Shown here one piece after another: positions 45,671-54,379 of a DNA stretch of 64,000 bases; position 1 is the first letter of the stretch, and each line of letters starts with the position of its first letter. Position numbers and translations under genes: made by a program. Under the pieces are notes generated by a model that made no database searches, was not told where the DNA came from, and saw only the letters and a list, made by a program, of their open reading frames with translations. Where the stretch lies: NCBI GenBank assembly GCA_965115835.1, contig OZ220471.1, positions 2,294,001-2,358,000 on the forward strand, read 5' to 3'. Source of the DNA: Foliamicus sp965115835. Lineage in GTDB: Bacteria > Pseudomonadota > Gammaproteobacteria > Steroidobacterales > Foliamicaceae.

Positions 45671-46590
45671 ATTCTTGCTACTCCTTGCTCCGGCGATAGG
45701 CGGGCCACGCTGACCCGCTCCCTGCCCGCCAGATCGCAATGACTGCGCGGCCCCGCCAGGCCTGCCTCCGCCATCATCGCCCGCACGGCCTCACCCTGGT
45801 TGGCGCCGTGCTCCACCGCCAGCATTCCGCCCGGCTTGAGATGGGGCGGGGCGCCGTAAATCACGGCTCGCAAATGGCGCAGCCCGTCCGCCCCGCCGTC
45901 CAGCGCCTGACCGGGTTCGAAACACAGCGGCCGCAGCCGGCAGAGCTGTGATTCCACGTAGGGGGGGTTGGCGGCGATAGCGTCGAAGCGGATGTTGCGG
46001 CCAACCGCTTCGTACCAGGAACCCCGGACGAACCGGATCCTTCCGGGCGCCAGTCTCGCGGCGTTGCGGCGCGCCACATGGAGCGCCGCCTCCGAAACTT
46101 CCGTGGCGATCATGCGGCTTTCGGGCAGCAGGCGGGCCAGCGCAATGCCCACGGCGCCGCAGCCCGTCCCCAGGTCCATGCAGTCCGCGTCCCGGACGGC
46201 CGCGCCCGGGTGGCCCGCCACCAACTCGACCAGCAACTCGGTTTCCGGACGCGGCACAAGCACCTCCTCCGTAATCTCGAAATCCAGCGAGAAAAATTCC
46301 TTGCGCCCCGTGATCTGCGCTATCGGCCGGCCGGCTGCGCGTTCTTCGAGCAGGTCGCGCATCCGGTTGCAACACACGGCATCCAGAGCTTCCGAAGCGC
46401 GCGCGTACAGACTGGCTCGGCCAACGCCCAGCGCATGGGCCAGCAGCAGCTCGCAGTCCAGTCCGGGGGTGTCGCTCACGGCCCGCAGGCGCTCGGCGCC
46501 CCGGCGCAGCATTTCTCCCGGCAGGATGCGTTTCTCGCGGCCGGCAGGCTCCGGAACGTGCGAAGGGGACATGGCGCTATTGTTGCGCAT
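45661..46590 (-). CDS. prmC: Peptide chain release factor N5-glutamine methyltransferase
   Basis: Methylates the GGQ glutamine of RF1/RF2. Start at 46590 or 46572 (MSPSHVPEP); neither has a ribosome site. PrmC signatures: RPIAQITGRKEFFSLDFEI, VPRPETELLVELV, DLGTGCGAVGIALARLLP (SAM motif) and the catalytic NPPYVES. The 309-aa length is normal. Its stop overlaps the recombinase remnant, so the 3' end of the gene was used or damaged by an integration; the last residues (EQGVARICR) may be non-native. Confidence 0.95.
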   Translation of the reverse strand: MRNNSAMSPSHVPEPAGREKRILPGEMLRRGAERLRAVSDTPGLDCELLLAHALGVGRASLYARASEALDAVCCNRMRDLLEERAAGRPIAQITGRKEFFSLDFEITEEVLVPRPETELLVELVAGHPGAAVRDADCMDLGTGCGAVGIALARLLPESRMIATEVSEAALHVARRNAARLAPGRIRFVRGSWYEAVGRNIRFDAIAANPPYVESQLCRLRPLCFEPGQALDGGADGLRHLRAVIYGAPPHLKPGGMLAVEHGANQGEAVRAMMAEAGLAGPRSHCDLAGRERVSVARLSPEQGVARICR

Positions 46591-46622
46591 ATCGGCATAA
46601 TGCGGCTTCGAGGAAACGCATC

Positions 46623-47777
46623 ATGGCCAGACCGCAAGGAAATTCAACGCGCTGCGTACATGCCGGCAGCACCCACGACGCCGCCACCGGAGGCGTAATG
46701 CCGGCCATCCACCAAAGCAGCACCTTCGCCTACCCGGCCATGCGGGAGGCGCCGCAACACATCTACACGCGCATCTCCAATCCCACCAGGGACGCCTTCG
46801 AGAGGGCCGTAACGGAATTGGAAGGCGGCGCCCGCACCTTCGCCTTCGCCTCGGGAATGGCCGCCAGTTCGGCAGTGCTGGAACTGCTGGCCCCCGGCGA
46901 TCACATCATCGGCCCCGCGAATGTGTATGGTGGCAGTTTCAACATGCTGCGGGCCGCAGGCGAGGCGCGTTTCGAGGTCAGCTACGTACACCAGAACGAG
47001 GGACCGCAGGCGATCGAGGCGGCCTGGCGCGACAACACCCGTTTGGTATGGCTGGAAACGCCTTCCAACCCGCTGATGCATGTCACCGACCTTGAGGCCG
47101 CTTCCGCGCTGTGCGCGGCGAAGGGGGCCCTGAGCTGCGTGGACAGCACCCTGGCCACTCCCCTGGCGACTCGCCCCCTGGCGCTGGGCTGCGACATTTC
47201 CATGCATTCCATCACCAAGTACATAGCCGGGCATTCGGATGTCCTGGGCGGAACCCTGACGGTGTCGGACGAAGACCTTGCGGTCCGCCTGCGGCACGTA
47301 CGCAACCGGACCGGCGGCGTGCTGGCGCCGCTGGATTCGTACCTGGCGTTGCGCGGGCTGAAGACCATGGCGCTCAGGGTGCGCCGGCAGTTCGCCAATG
47401 CCGCGCAAGTGGCCGGCGCCTTGCAGGGCCACGACAAGGTGGCGCAGGTCCACTATCCGGGCCTTGCGGACCATCCGAAACACAATCTGGCGGCACGGCA
47501 GATGGACGGTTTCGGAGCGGTGGTGACATTGCGTCTGAAAGGGGATCAGGGCGCCCCCGAGCGGATGCTCAACGCCCTTGAGTTGTTCACCATTGCCGAA
47601 AGCCTGGGGGGCGTCGAAAGTCTGGCGGGCCACCCGCCACGGATGAGCCACTCGGCCATGACGGAGGAAGCGCGGAAAGCAGCCGGCATTACCGGTAATC
47701 TGGTGCGCCTGTCCATGGGCATCGAGGATACCGATGACATCCTGGCTGATCTCGGGAGGGCGCTGGAGAACGTATGA
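46623..47777 (+). CDS. Trans-sulfuration PLP enzyme (cystathionine gamma-synthase / O-acetyl- or O-succinylhomoserine sulfhydrylase type)
   Basis: Fold-type I PLP enzyme, 384 aa, preceded by GAGGAAA. VHAGSTHDAATGGVMPAIHQSSTF and YTRISNPTRDAFERAV are the family openings; SMHSITKYIAGHSDVLGG contains the PLP lysine; LGGVESLAGHPPRMSHS is the substrate loop. Distinguishing gamma-synthase, gamma-lyase and sulfhydrylase is not possible by eye. Divergent to prmC. The stop overlaps the next small gene as ATGA. Confidence 0.9.
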   Translation: MARPQGNSTRCVHAGSTHDAATGGVMPAIHQSSTFAYPAMREAPQHIYTRISNPTRDAFERAVTELEGGARTFAFASGMAASSAVLELLAPGDHIIGPANVYGGSFNMLRAAGEARFEVSYVHQNEGPQAIEAAWRDNTRLVWLETPSNPLMHVTDLEAASALCAAKGALSCVDSTLATPLATRPLALGCDISMHSITKYIAGHSDVLGGTLTVSDEDLAVRLRHVRNRTGGVLAPLDSYLALRGLKTMALRVRRQFANAAQVAGALQGHDKVAQVHYPGLADHPKHNLAARQMDGFGAVVTLRLKGDQGAPERMLNALELFTIAESLGGVESLAGHPPRMSHSAMTEEARKAAGITGNLVRLSMGIEDTDDILADLGRALENV

Positions 47778-47905
47778 AGGCGCTGCTTGCGATTGCGGGG
47801 CTGGCGTTCGCCGCGCTGTTGCTGACCTTTCTCGGACTGACCCGCTGGTCGAAGATCTCGCGCGAGGCGCTGGTGGAGCAATACCGGCTGGAATCGGCGG
47901 CTTGA
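47774..47905 (+). CDS. Small single-pass membrane protein (43 aa)
   Basis: Overlaps the preceding stop by ATGA, so it is translationally coupled. The sequence has one N-terminal hydrophobic helix (LLAIAGLAFAALLLTFLGL), then a short basic tail (TRWSKISREALVEQYRLES). Likely a membrane-anchored or signal-anchored peptide; no family recognised. Confidence 0.55.
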   Translation: MKALLAIAGLAFAALLLTFLGLTRWSKISREALVEQYRLESAA

Positions 47906-47966
47906 TCCATCGGGAAAGCGAAGACTGTGCCGCCGGAGGGCGAAGCGAGCTCCGCAGCGCAGCGGG

Positions 47967-50195
47967 TCAGGGCATCTGCCTGCGCCATTGCGCCGGGCGC
48001 CGGGCGCGCCGCCAGGCCGCTGCCCGCAACGCGGCGTTGTGACTCAAGGCCGCATGGAACAGCGCGATGTCGTAATAGTGGTAGTTCGCCCCCGGCAGGA
48101 CCAGGGCATCGAAGGGCGCGGGAGGCGTCCGGTCCAGCCGCAGCAGTCCCTGGTCGCACCAGGCGCCGGTCACGCCCGGCACGCTTGCCCGCCGGACCTG
48201 ACCGGGGAGCGCCGGCGCCACCGAACCCCGATTGGCCGCGGCCGGCGTGCGGACATCCGGCGCCGACCAGTTCAGCGGGTTGTTGCATTGCAAGTCCAGC
48301 CCGCCATCCTCGCGCCGGTATTGCGGGTAGCGCAGTGCGGTGGCGAATTGCGCCGCCTGGGCGTTTCCCGTGGGGCCGTAGGTGCGCCAGGAAACGATGC
48401 AACCGCTGTCGTCGGCTTGCCGGCACGGAGCAAATCCGGCCAGCTCGTCTCCGTAGGAACGCAGCGGGACGGGAACGCCCGCCATGTAGGTCACGGCCAT
48501 GCGTTCCCTGAGCGCTTCGTCCCCGGCGATCACGTTGCCGAGCAGGCGGCTGGCGTGCAATGCGCCCTGACTGTGTCCCAACAGCACGATGGGGCGGTTG
48601 CCGGTTCTCTCGGCGACATGCCAAAAGGCGCGCGCGATATCGGTGAAAGCCAGCTCGTAGGCTGGCTCACGGTTACCCTCCCGATCGAAGACGGCGGCCG
48701 AAGCGGCCTGGCGATAGCGCGGCGCGTACACTGCGCAGCAGGCGTCCAGCACACTCGCTTGCGACGTCACCACGGCATCCACGGCAGAGCGTGCCGCGCC
48801 ATCGGGCACGGTGGCGTTCCATTCGTCTCCCGGCCAGGTGGTGGGATGAACGTAAAAGCCCGCAGCGTGCTCCGGCGCGAGCGCCTGTTCGTCATTCGGA
48901 TAACGCGCCCAGTTGTCGCGCCGCGCGTAATCGGGCGGATCCGGCGCCGGGCGCTCCCCGAAGGCGTGGTCCGGAGCATTGAGGCTCGGGGCTGCGGGCG
49001 CCTGGGGCTTCAGGGCTTCGATCAGGCCGTTGACCATCCTTGCGTCGTCCCAGTCCAGACGATCCTCGCCGAAGCGGACCACGACCAGACCCAGCGACCC
49101 GACCACATACACCCGTTGCGAGAAATGGCCCTCCATGTACCAGGCATCCGGCGCGGCCAGCGCCGCGCCCCGCGGCGCTTCCAGGCGTGGCAACGACATC
49201 CGCAGCCGGGTGGGCGAGTACGGTTCGTTGAGCCAGATCTGCATGCCGAAGCCGGGATTGGTACGAGCCCCTTCGGTCATCCGGCCTACCCAGCCTTCCG
49301 GCAGCAGGCGGCGTCCGTCCACCGTTCCGCCTGCGGCCATCAGTTCGCCCAGCCGAAGCCAGTTGCGGGCGTTGGACACGAGACAGCAGAAGGACTGTGC
49401 GTTGCCGCCCGGCCGGTCCAGTTGAACCCAGGCCTCGCCGCCGCCGATCGGCTCCCACAGCCAGTCCCGCAGCAGTTGCGCCCAGGGTTGGCCGGCGGCC
49501 CGCTCGAGCGCGATGGACAGCGCCTGAACGCTGGCGTTCGACCAGATGTACTCCTCGCCCGGCGCTGTCGCCAGCGGTGTGCCGAGCGCCTCTCGCGCCA
49601 GATGGCCGGTGAGAAACAGCCGCGCTCCCGGCGCGAACGGACTGCGCGCGAAACGCCCGCGCTCCAGACCGCTCTCCATGTAGGCAAGCTGGGCCAGCGT
49701 GATGGCGGAGCGTTGCGGATCGTCCGCCCACTCCTCCAGCCAGTACGACGCCGGCTGGTTCTCGGACTCGATGACGCCGTTGTGGATGGCGGCGCCCAGC
49801 ATCATCGCGGTCACGCTCTTGTGCAGCGATTGCGACTGAAAGAGAGTGCGGGCGCTGGCGCCGTGGGCGTAGCGCTCGAAGACCAATTCGCCATCCACCG
49901 AAACCAGCAGCGCATAGGTGCGCTGGCTGTTCGCGTACTCCCAGGCCGCCACGAGAGCATCTGCCGGGAGGACCGCAGATGCCCCGGCGGCCGGCGGCCG
50001 GCCTGCACCGTGACCGATCGGTTCGAGCGGCGCGAACCAGACGGCGTTTTCCGGGTTGGAGGCATCCCGGGGCCAGACGAAGAACCGCAGCCACAGCCGG
50101 TAATCGGCTGCTGCCCAGGCCAGCAGCAGCAATACGATCAGACCCGCCAGACTGCCCGCTCCGAGCCATGCGTACTTGCCTTTCATCGCGCGCAT
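47967..50195 (-). CDS. Fusion of a class C beta-lactamase-like serine hydrolase and a DUF3089 alpha/beta hydrolase
   Basis: Start at ATG 50195 (or 50198 or 50186) gives about 742 aa and an N-terminal membrane helix (AGSLAGLIVLLLLAWAAADY). The first half is a serine beta-lactamase/esterase fold with SQSLHKSVTAMM (SxxK) and YIWSNAS (YxN), then GFGMQIWLN. The second half is DUF3089 with VLLGHSQGALHASRLL (GxSxG nucleophile). Such fusions are rare; both halves would face the periplasm. Target is unknown, perhaps cell-wall or ester substrates. Confidence 0.82.
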   Translation of the reverse strand: MRAMKGKYAWLGAGSLAGLIVLLLLAWAAADYRLWLRFFVWPRDASNPENAVWFAPLEPIGHGAGRPPAAGASAVLPADALVAAWEYANSQRTYALLVSVDGELVFERYAHGASARTLFQSQSLHKSVTAMMLGAAIHNGVIESENQPASYWLEEWADDPQRSAITLAQLAYMESGLERGRFARSPFAPGARLFLTGHLAREALGTPLATAPGEEYIWSNASVQALSIALERAAGQPWAQLLRDWLWEPIGGGEAWVQLDRPGGNAQSFCCLVSNARNWLRLGELMAAGGTVDGRRLLPEGWVGRMTEGARTNPGFGMQIWLNEPYSPTRLRMSLPRLEAPRGAALAAPDAWYMEGHFSQRVYVVGSLGLVVVRFGEDRLDWDDARMVNGLIEALKPQAPAAPSLNAPDHAFGERPAPDPPDYARRDNWARYPNDEQALAPEHAAGFYVHPTTWPGDEWNATVPDGAARSAVDAVVTSQASVLDACCAVYAPRYRQAASAAVFDREGNREPAYELAFTDIARAFWHVAERTGNRPIVLLGHSQGALHASRLLGNVIAGDEALRERMAVTYMAGVPVPLRSYGDELAGFAPCRQADDSGCIVSWRTYGPTGNAQAAQFATALRYPQYRREDGGLDLQCNNPLNWSAPDVRTPAAANRGSVAPALPGQVRRASVPGVTGAWCDQGLLRLDRTPPAPFDALVLPGANYHYYDIALFHAALSHNAALRAAAWRRARRPAQWRRQMP

Positions 50196-50230
50196 CATAC
50201 CGGTTCGCGCCAGCGGCAGCGCCTCCGGCT

Positions 50231-51658
50231 CTACCGACCGGGCAGCCCGGACGCGAAACGGCGCCCCTGTACGAGCCGGGCGGCCGTTTCGCCGGCCAGA
50301 CGGCCAAGGGTGGTGGCGGTCAGCAGGCCGTTGCCGGCGATGTAGCCCCAGCAGGACGGGCCGGATATTCCGCGCGCCGCGCCGCCCCCGGCAAACAGGT
50401 TGGGGAAGGGCCGACCGTCTTCGCGCAGGACCCGGGCCGTCGCGTCCACCTTGAGCCCGCCCTGGGTGTGGAACAAGGCGCCGGTGACGCGCACCGCGCG
50501 CCAGGGCGCGGCGAGTTCCGGCCTGCCGGTGAAATCGCGTCCGAAGGGATCGCTCCTGTCGCCCCGTGTCATGGCCGCGGTATCGGCCAGGGTCCGCTCC
50601 AGGATCCGCGGCGGAAGGCCGAAAGCCCGCGCCAGTTCGCCTGGCGTTGCGGCGGTCCGCACCGCGCCGGCGCCAATGGCTTCGCGATAATCGTTGAATT
50701 CCAGCATCAGTTGGTGCAGGCGCTGGTCGTAAACGGTGATCGCAACATGCTCCGGCTGGGCCAGCACCTCGACCGCCTGCTCGGAATAGCCGAGCGATTC
50801 GTCGGAGAAGCGCACTCCGGCGAGGTTCACCTGAATCCCGCCTTCCAGGATGACAGGCCACAGGATGGGCACGCCATACCCCTTGGCCAGCCCTCCGTGG
50901 CCCTGGTAGGCGCCGAGGTCGTCAATCGCCGCGCCGAGGTCGCGTCCCCACCGGATCGCGTCGCCCTGATTGCCGGGGTGGCCGAAGAACTCGGCATGCC
51001 GCAATTCCGGGAGGTGTTCCCCAACCATGCCCCGGTTGCCCGCAAAACCGCAGCACGCCAGGATCAGAGCGCCGCAACCCAGGTCTTCGCAGCTGCCGTC
51101 CGGGCGCACGCAGCGCAGGCCCGCAATGCGCCCGTCGCCGCCGGCGAACAGGTTGCTCACGCGGGCCTCGGTCAGGAGGTCCACGCCTGTTGCGGTGCAG
51201 GCGTCGAGCAGGCTGCCCATCAACTCCGCCCCGGTGCGGTTGGGACTGCCGTGCATGCGCTTGGCGCTGTGCCCGGAATACAGGAAGCTGTCCACCAGCG
51301 AGAGCGACACGCCGCATTCGTCCGCCAGCCACTCCACGGTAGGTGCGGATTCGCTCGCCAAGGCCAGCACCACATCGCCATCGGTCTGCTGTCTGGCCTT
51401 GGCCAGCACATCGGCCGCGAACAACCCGGGAGAATCCTCGATCCCCCTTTCCTTCTGCATGCGGGTGCCGGCCCCCGGAATCAGGCCGGTGGACATGCCG
51501 GTGGTTCCCATGGGCGCCGCGTCGCGCTCCAGCACCAGGACATCGACGCCGGACTGCCGCACCGCCAGTCCCGCGCACAAACCGCAGCCGCCCGCGCCCA
51601 TCACGGCCACCGGGACCGTATATTCGAAACGCGCGGCTTCGATCGGCAATACGCTCAC
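50231..51658 (-). CDS. FAD-dependent dehydrogenase (FAD_binding_2; KstD/fumarate-reductase-like)
   Basis: GTG 51658 after GGAAAG gives 475 aa. Dinucleotide-binding VPVAVMGAGGCGLCAGLAV near the N-terminus, then MGTTGMSTGLIPGAGT and a C-terminal FAD contact GGGAARGISGPSCWGYIAGNGLL. The family includes fumarate reductases, 3-ketosteroid-delta1-dehydrogenases and tricarballylate dehydrogenase. Location 35 bp downstream on the same strand as the serine-hydrolase gene suggests co-transcription. Confidence 0.85.
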   Translation of the reverse strand: MSVLPIEAARFEYTVPVAVMGAGGCGLCAGLAVRQSGVDVLVLERDAAPMGTTGMSTGLIPGAGTRMQKERGIEDSPGLFAADVLAKARQQTDGDVVLALASESAPTVEWLADECGVSLSLVDSFLYSGHSAKRMHGSPNRTGAELMGSLLDACTATGVDLLTEARVSNLFAGGDGRIAGLRCVRPDGSCEDLGCGALILACCGFAGNRGMVGEHLPELRHAEFFGHPGNQGDAIRWGRDLGAAIDDLGAYQGHGGLAKGYGVPILWPVILEGGIQVNLAGVRFSDESLGYSEQAVEVLAQPEHVAITVYDQRLHQLMLEFNDYREAIGAGAVRTAATPGELARAFGLPPRILERTLADTAAMTRGDRSDPFGRDFTGRPELAAPWRAVRVTGALFHTQGGLKVDATARVLREDGRPFPNLFAGGGAARGISGPSCWGYIAGNGLLTATTLGRLAGETAARLVQGRRFASGLPGR

Positions 51659-51904
51659 TGTCTTTCCACGCAAGGACGAGTCCGCATGACCTTGAGACAA
51701 GGCGAATCGTACGCCGAACCAGGAACAAATGCAGCCTGTTCGGATTGTGACGATGAGTTTCCGGCAGGAATCGGGGTGTTGCGGCCTGACCTGAACCGGG
51801 CGGGAATGGCTGGCGGACGCAAGGCTGTTCGCCATGCAGCGCCCGCAAGACGTGATAGGATTGCAAGGCATATTTGCTGTCCTGCAAACGGGAGGAATGA
51901 AGTT

Positions 51905-52243
51905 ATGGCAACAAGAATCATCTACACCCTTGCAATCCTGGCTGCGGTGGTTGAAGGCTTGGCCGGGAACATGCTTCCCGCTGGTCTTTTCCCTGCGATC
52001 ATGGTGATTCTGGGGGCGGCTTACGCGCTGATGAACATCGACGCCGCCCAGCCGCATGCCTTCCTGACCACCGCCCTGGTAGTCGCAGCCGCCGGCTGGC
52101 TCAACGTGCTCTCGGAGAACTTGCCGATGATCGGCGGCTACCTCGACGCGATTGTGGATGAAGTCGCCGTTGTGTACCTGTCCGGCGGCGTGGCCATCCT
52201 GGGCATGCGGGCCTGGAACCTCATCACCAAGGGAAGCCTCTGA
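51905..52243 (+). CDS. Small integral membrane protein (112 aa)
   Basis: ATG 51905 follows GGGAGG. Three to four hydrophobic helices (YTLAILAAVVEGLAGNML; AIMVILGAAYALMNI; TTALVVAAAGWLNVL; VAVVYLSGGVAIL). No known family is recognised. Located alone in a 250-bp-flanked position, possibly divergent to the FAD dehydrogenase. Confidence 0.75.
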   Translation: MATRIIYTLAILAAVVEGLAGNMLPAGLFPAIMVILGAAYALMNIDAAQPHAFLTTALVVAAAGWLNVLSENLPMIGGYLDAIVDEVAVVYLSGGVAILGMRAWNLITKGSL

Positions 52244-52253
52244 TCGAATTGCC

Positions 52254-52286
52254 GGGGTGCGCTGCCCCGTCCGGGGAGCGCGCCCC
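52254..52286. terminator. Long hairpin between convergent genes
   Basis: A 10-bp outer stem (GGGGTGCGCT with AGCGCGCCCC, one G-U pair) encloses a second 4-bp stem (CCCC-GTCC-GGGG). It lies 11 bp after the membrane-protein stop and 43 bp before the convergent yhhQ stop, where it would serve both genes. No T-run. Confidence 0.5.
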
Positions 52287-52328
52287 GCAACGCTGCCGAC
52301 TGGCGGATCGCTTTGCGAGCCGACTTCG

Positions 52329-53078
52329 CTAGCGGTTGCCGGCAATCGCCGGGGTTTTGTCCTTGCTCCGGTTTTTCGCCCAGTATATGAAGGGCGTGTC
52401 GATCACGGCGATACAGAACTTGAACACGTACTTCGCCGCGGCCAATTGCAACGCGGTAACGAAGTCCACGATCCCCCACCACACCACCACACCGTAGATC
52501 AGCGTGTCGATCACCTGCGAAAGCAAGGTGGAGACAGTGTTGCGCAACCACAGGTGCTTCGCGCCGGTGGCGTTGCGGATGCGGTGGAACACCCACACAT
52601 CGAAACTCTGGCTGAGCAGGTAGGCCAGCAGCGAACCGAAAACGAAGCGGGGCGTATAGTCGAACAAGGCCGCCATGGCCTCGTGCATGCGCAACGCATA
52701 AGCTGCGGTTTCCGGGTTCGGCGTGGGCCGATACAAAAGCCCAACCTGGGTCAGCGCCACCAGCATCACGCTCACGGTGAAGCCCAGCAGCACCGCGCGC
52801 TGCGCTTCGCGGCGCCCGTATTTCTCGCTCAGCAGGTCGGTGGCGAAGAAGATGCTGGAGTAGAGGATAACGCCCATGCTGGTTTGCAGCCCCAGGATCA
52901 CGGTCAGCTTCGGCCCCTGGATGTTCGCCAGCAACAGGCTGAAGACGATGACGCCGTACAACCCGTAGCGCCCGAACAGGCGGAACATGAGCACGGCAAA
53001 GCCGAGATCCAGCAGGACGGTGGCCACCCACAGCAAGGCCTGATGGTCCAGCAGGAATTGTGCGAGTTCGGCAAACAT
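52329..53078 (-). CDS. yhhQ: Queuosine precursor transporter YhhQ (VUT family)
   Basis: 249-aa membrane protein with about six helices. Motif-rich regions: FSLLLANIQGPKLTVILGLQTSMG, ATDLLSEKYGRREAQRAVLLGF and SQSFDVWVFHRIRNATG match the vitamin uptake-like VUT/YhhQ family, which imports 7-cyano-7-deazaguanine. No riboswitch sequence is seen upstream. Confidence 0.9.
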   Translation of the reverse strand: MFAELAQFLLDHQALLWVATVLLDLGFAVLMFRLFGRYGLYGVIVFSLLLANIQGPKLTVILGLQTSMGVILYSSIFFATDLLSEKYGRREAQRAVLLGFTVSVMLVALTQVGLLYRPTPNPETAAYALRMHEAMAALFDYTPRFVFGSLLAYLLSQSFDVWVFHRIRNATGAKHLWLRNTVSTLLSQVIDTLIYGVVVWWGIVDFVTALQLAAAKYVFKFCIAVIDTPFIYWAKNRSKDKTPAIAGNR

Positions 53079-53162
53079 GGGCGCTGGCCAGTGTCGGACG
53101 AAAAACGGCTACTGTAACCGCCCCGCATCCCGAAACAACATTGAGGCACAATTCAGACGCCG

Positions 53163-54374
53163 ATGAAATTCAGCGACCTGTTGTTGATGGCCACCCGCGC
53201 CATGTTCCGCCACCGGCTGCGAACGGCCATGATGATACTGGCCACTTCCATCGGCGTTGTGTCGGTGATGCTGCTGACGGCGCTGGGCGAAGCGGGACGC
53301 CTGTTCGTTACCGGCGAGTTCCGGGTGCTGGGAACGGAGCTCATCATCGTGCAGCCCGGAAATCCCGGCGCCTCCGGCTCCAACCCTTTCGGATTCATGG
53401 GCGAAACGCCCCGCGACCTTGTTTTTCGGGATGTGGAGGTGGTGCGCCGCGTCCCCGGAGTGGCGAGAGCGGCGCCCATCATGATGGGCCGGCTTCCGGT
53501 TTCCCACGGCGGGCGCGAACGTCAGGCGCTGGTTGTGGGCGCCGACCGCAATTACGCCCAAATCCGCAAGCTGGATTTGAAGGCGGGCGCCTTCTTCCCG
53601 CAAATGGACATGGATCGTATTTCGCCGGTGTGCGTGATGGGCGAGAAAATCGCAAGCGAGCTGTATCGTTCCACAGCGGCCATGGGTACCTGGTTGCGGC
53701 TCGGCGAATCGCGCTGCCGGGTTGTGGGCATCATCGCCGACAGCGGGCAAAGCATCGGCATCAACACCGGCGAGATCGTGGTGGCGCCGGTGGGATTCAT
53801 GGCAACGGTATACAACACCGAGGCGCTGACCAATATCCTGGTGGAGGCCCGCTCGCGGGAGGCGGTTCCCGGAGTGATCGACGAACTGACCCGCAGGCTC
53901 ATCGAACAGCACTACGGCATGCATGACTTCGTGACCATTACCCAGGACGCCGTCCTGTCGGTGTTCGACGGCATCTTCAACGCCATCACCGCCGCGCTCG
54001 GAGGAATTGCCGGAATCAGCCTGATCGTGGCCGGCATCCTGATCATGAACGTCATGCTGGTGGCCGTGAGCCAGCGGACGCCGGAAATCGGACTCCACAT
54101 GGCCATCGGCGCGTCCCGCCGGCAGATCATGCGCCTGTTTGCCAGCGAGGCGGTCATCCTGGCGGCAATGGGTTCGCTGTGCGGCCTGATGATTGGCTAC
54201 ATGCTGATCTGGGCGGCACAACAGGCCTTCCCCAACCTGGAGATCCGGCCTCCCTGGTGGGCGGTGACGGCGGCCCTTGCGACCGCCCTGGGAAGCGGCG
54301 TCGTCTTCGGCGCCCTTCCCGCCCGAAAGGCGGCGCGGATGGATCCGGTGCAGGCGCTCAGGGAAAGGATGTAG
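53163..54374 (+). CDS. MacB/FtsX-type ABC permease, first of a pair
   Basis: 403 aa: N-terminal helix (RTAMMILATSIGVVSVMLLTAL), a MacB-PCD periplasmic domain to about residue 230, and three C-terminal helices with GGIAGISLIVAGILIMNVMLV and the terminal ARKAARMDPVQALRERM. A second permease follows after 5 bp. A two-permease export unit (LolC/E-like pairing) is likely, but no ATPase or adaptor is adjacent. Confidence 0.88.
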   Translation: MKFSDLLLMATRAMFRHRLRTAMMILATSIGVVSVMLLTALGEAGRLFVTGEFRVLGTELIIVQPGNPGASGSNPFGFMGETPRDLVFRDVEVVRRVPGVARAAPIMMGRLPVSHGGRERQALVVGADRNYAQIRKLDLKAGAFFPQMDMDRISPVCVMGEKIASELYRSTAAMGTWLRLGESRCRVVGIIADSGQSIGINTGEIVVAPVGFMATVYNTEALTNILVEARSREAVPGVIDELTRRLIEQHYGMHDFVTITQDAVLSVFDGIFNAITAALGGIAGISLIVAGILIMNVMLVAVSQRTPEIGLHMAIGASRRQIMRLFASEAVILAAMGSLCGLMIGYMLIWAAQQAFPNLEIRPPWWAVTAALATALGSGVVFGALPARKAARMDPVQALRERM

Positions 54375-54379
54375 CCGCC

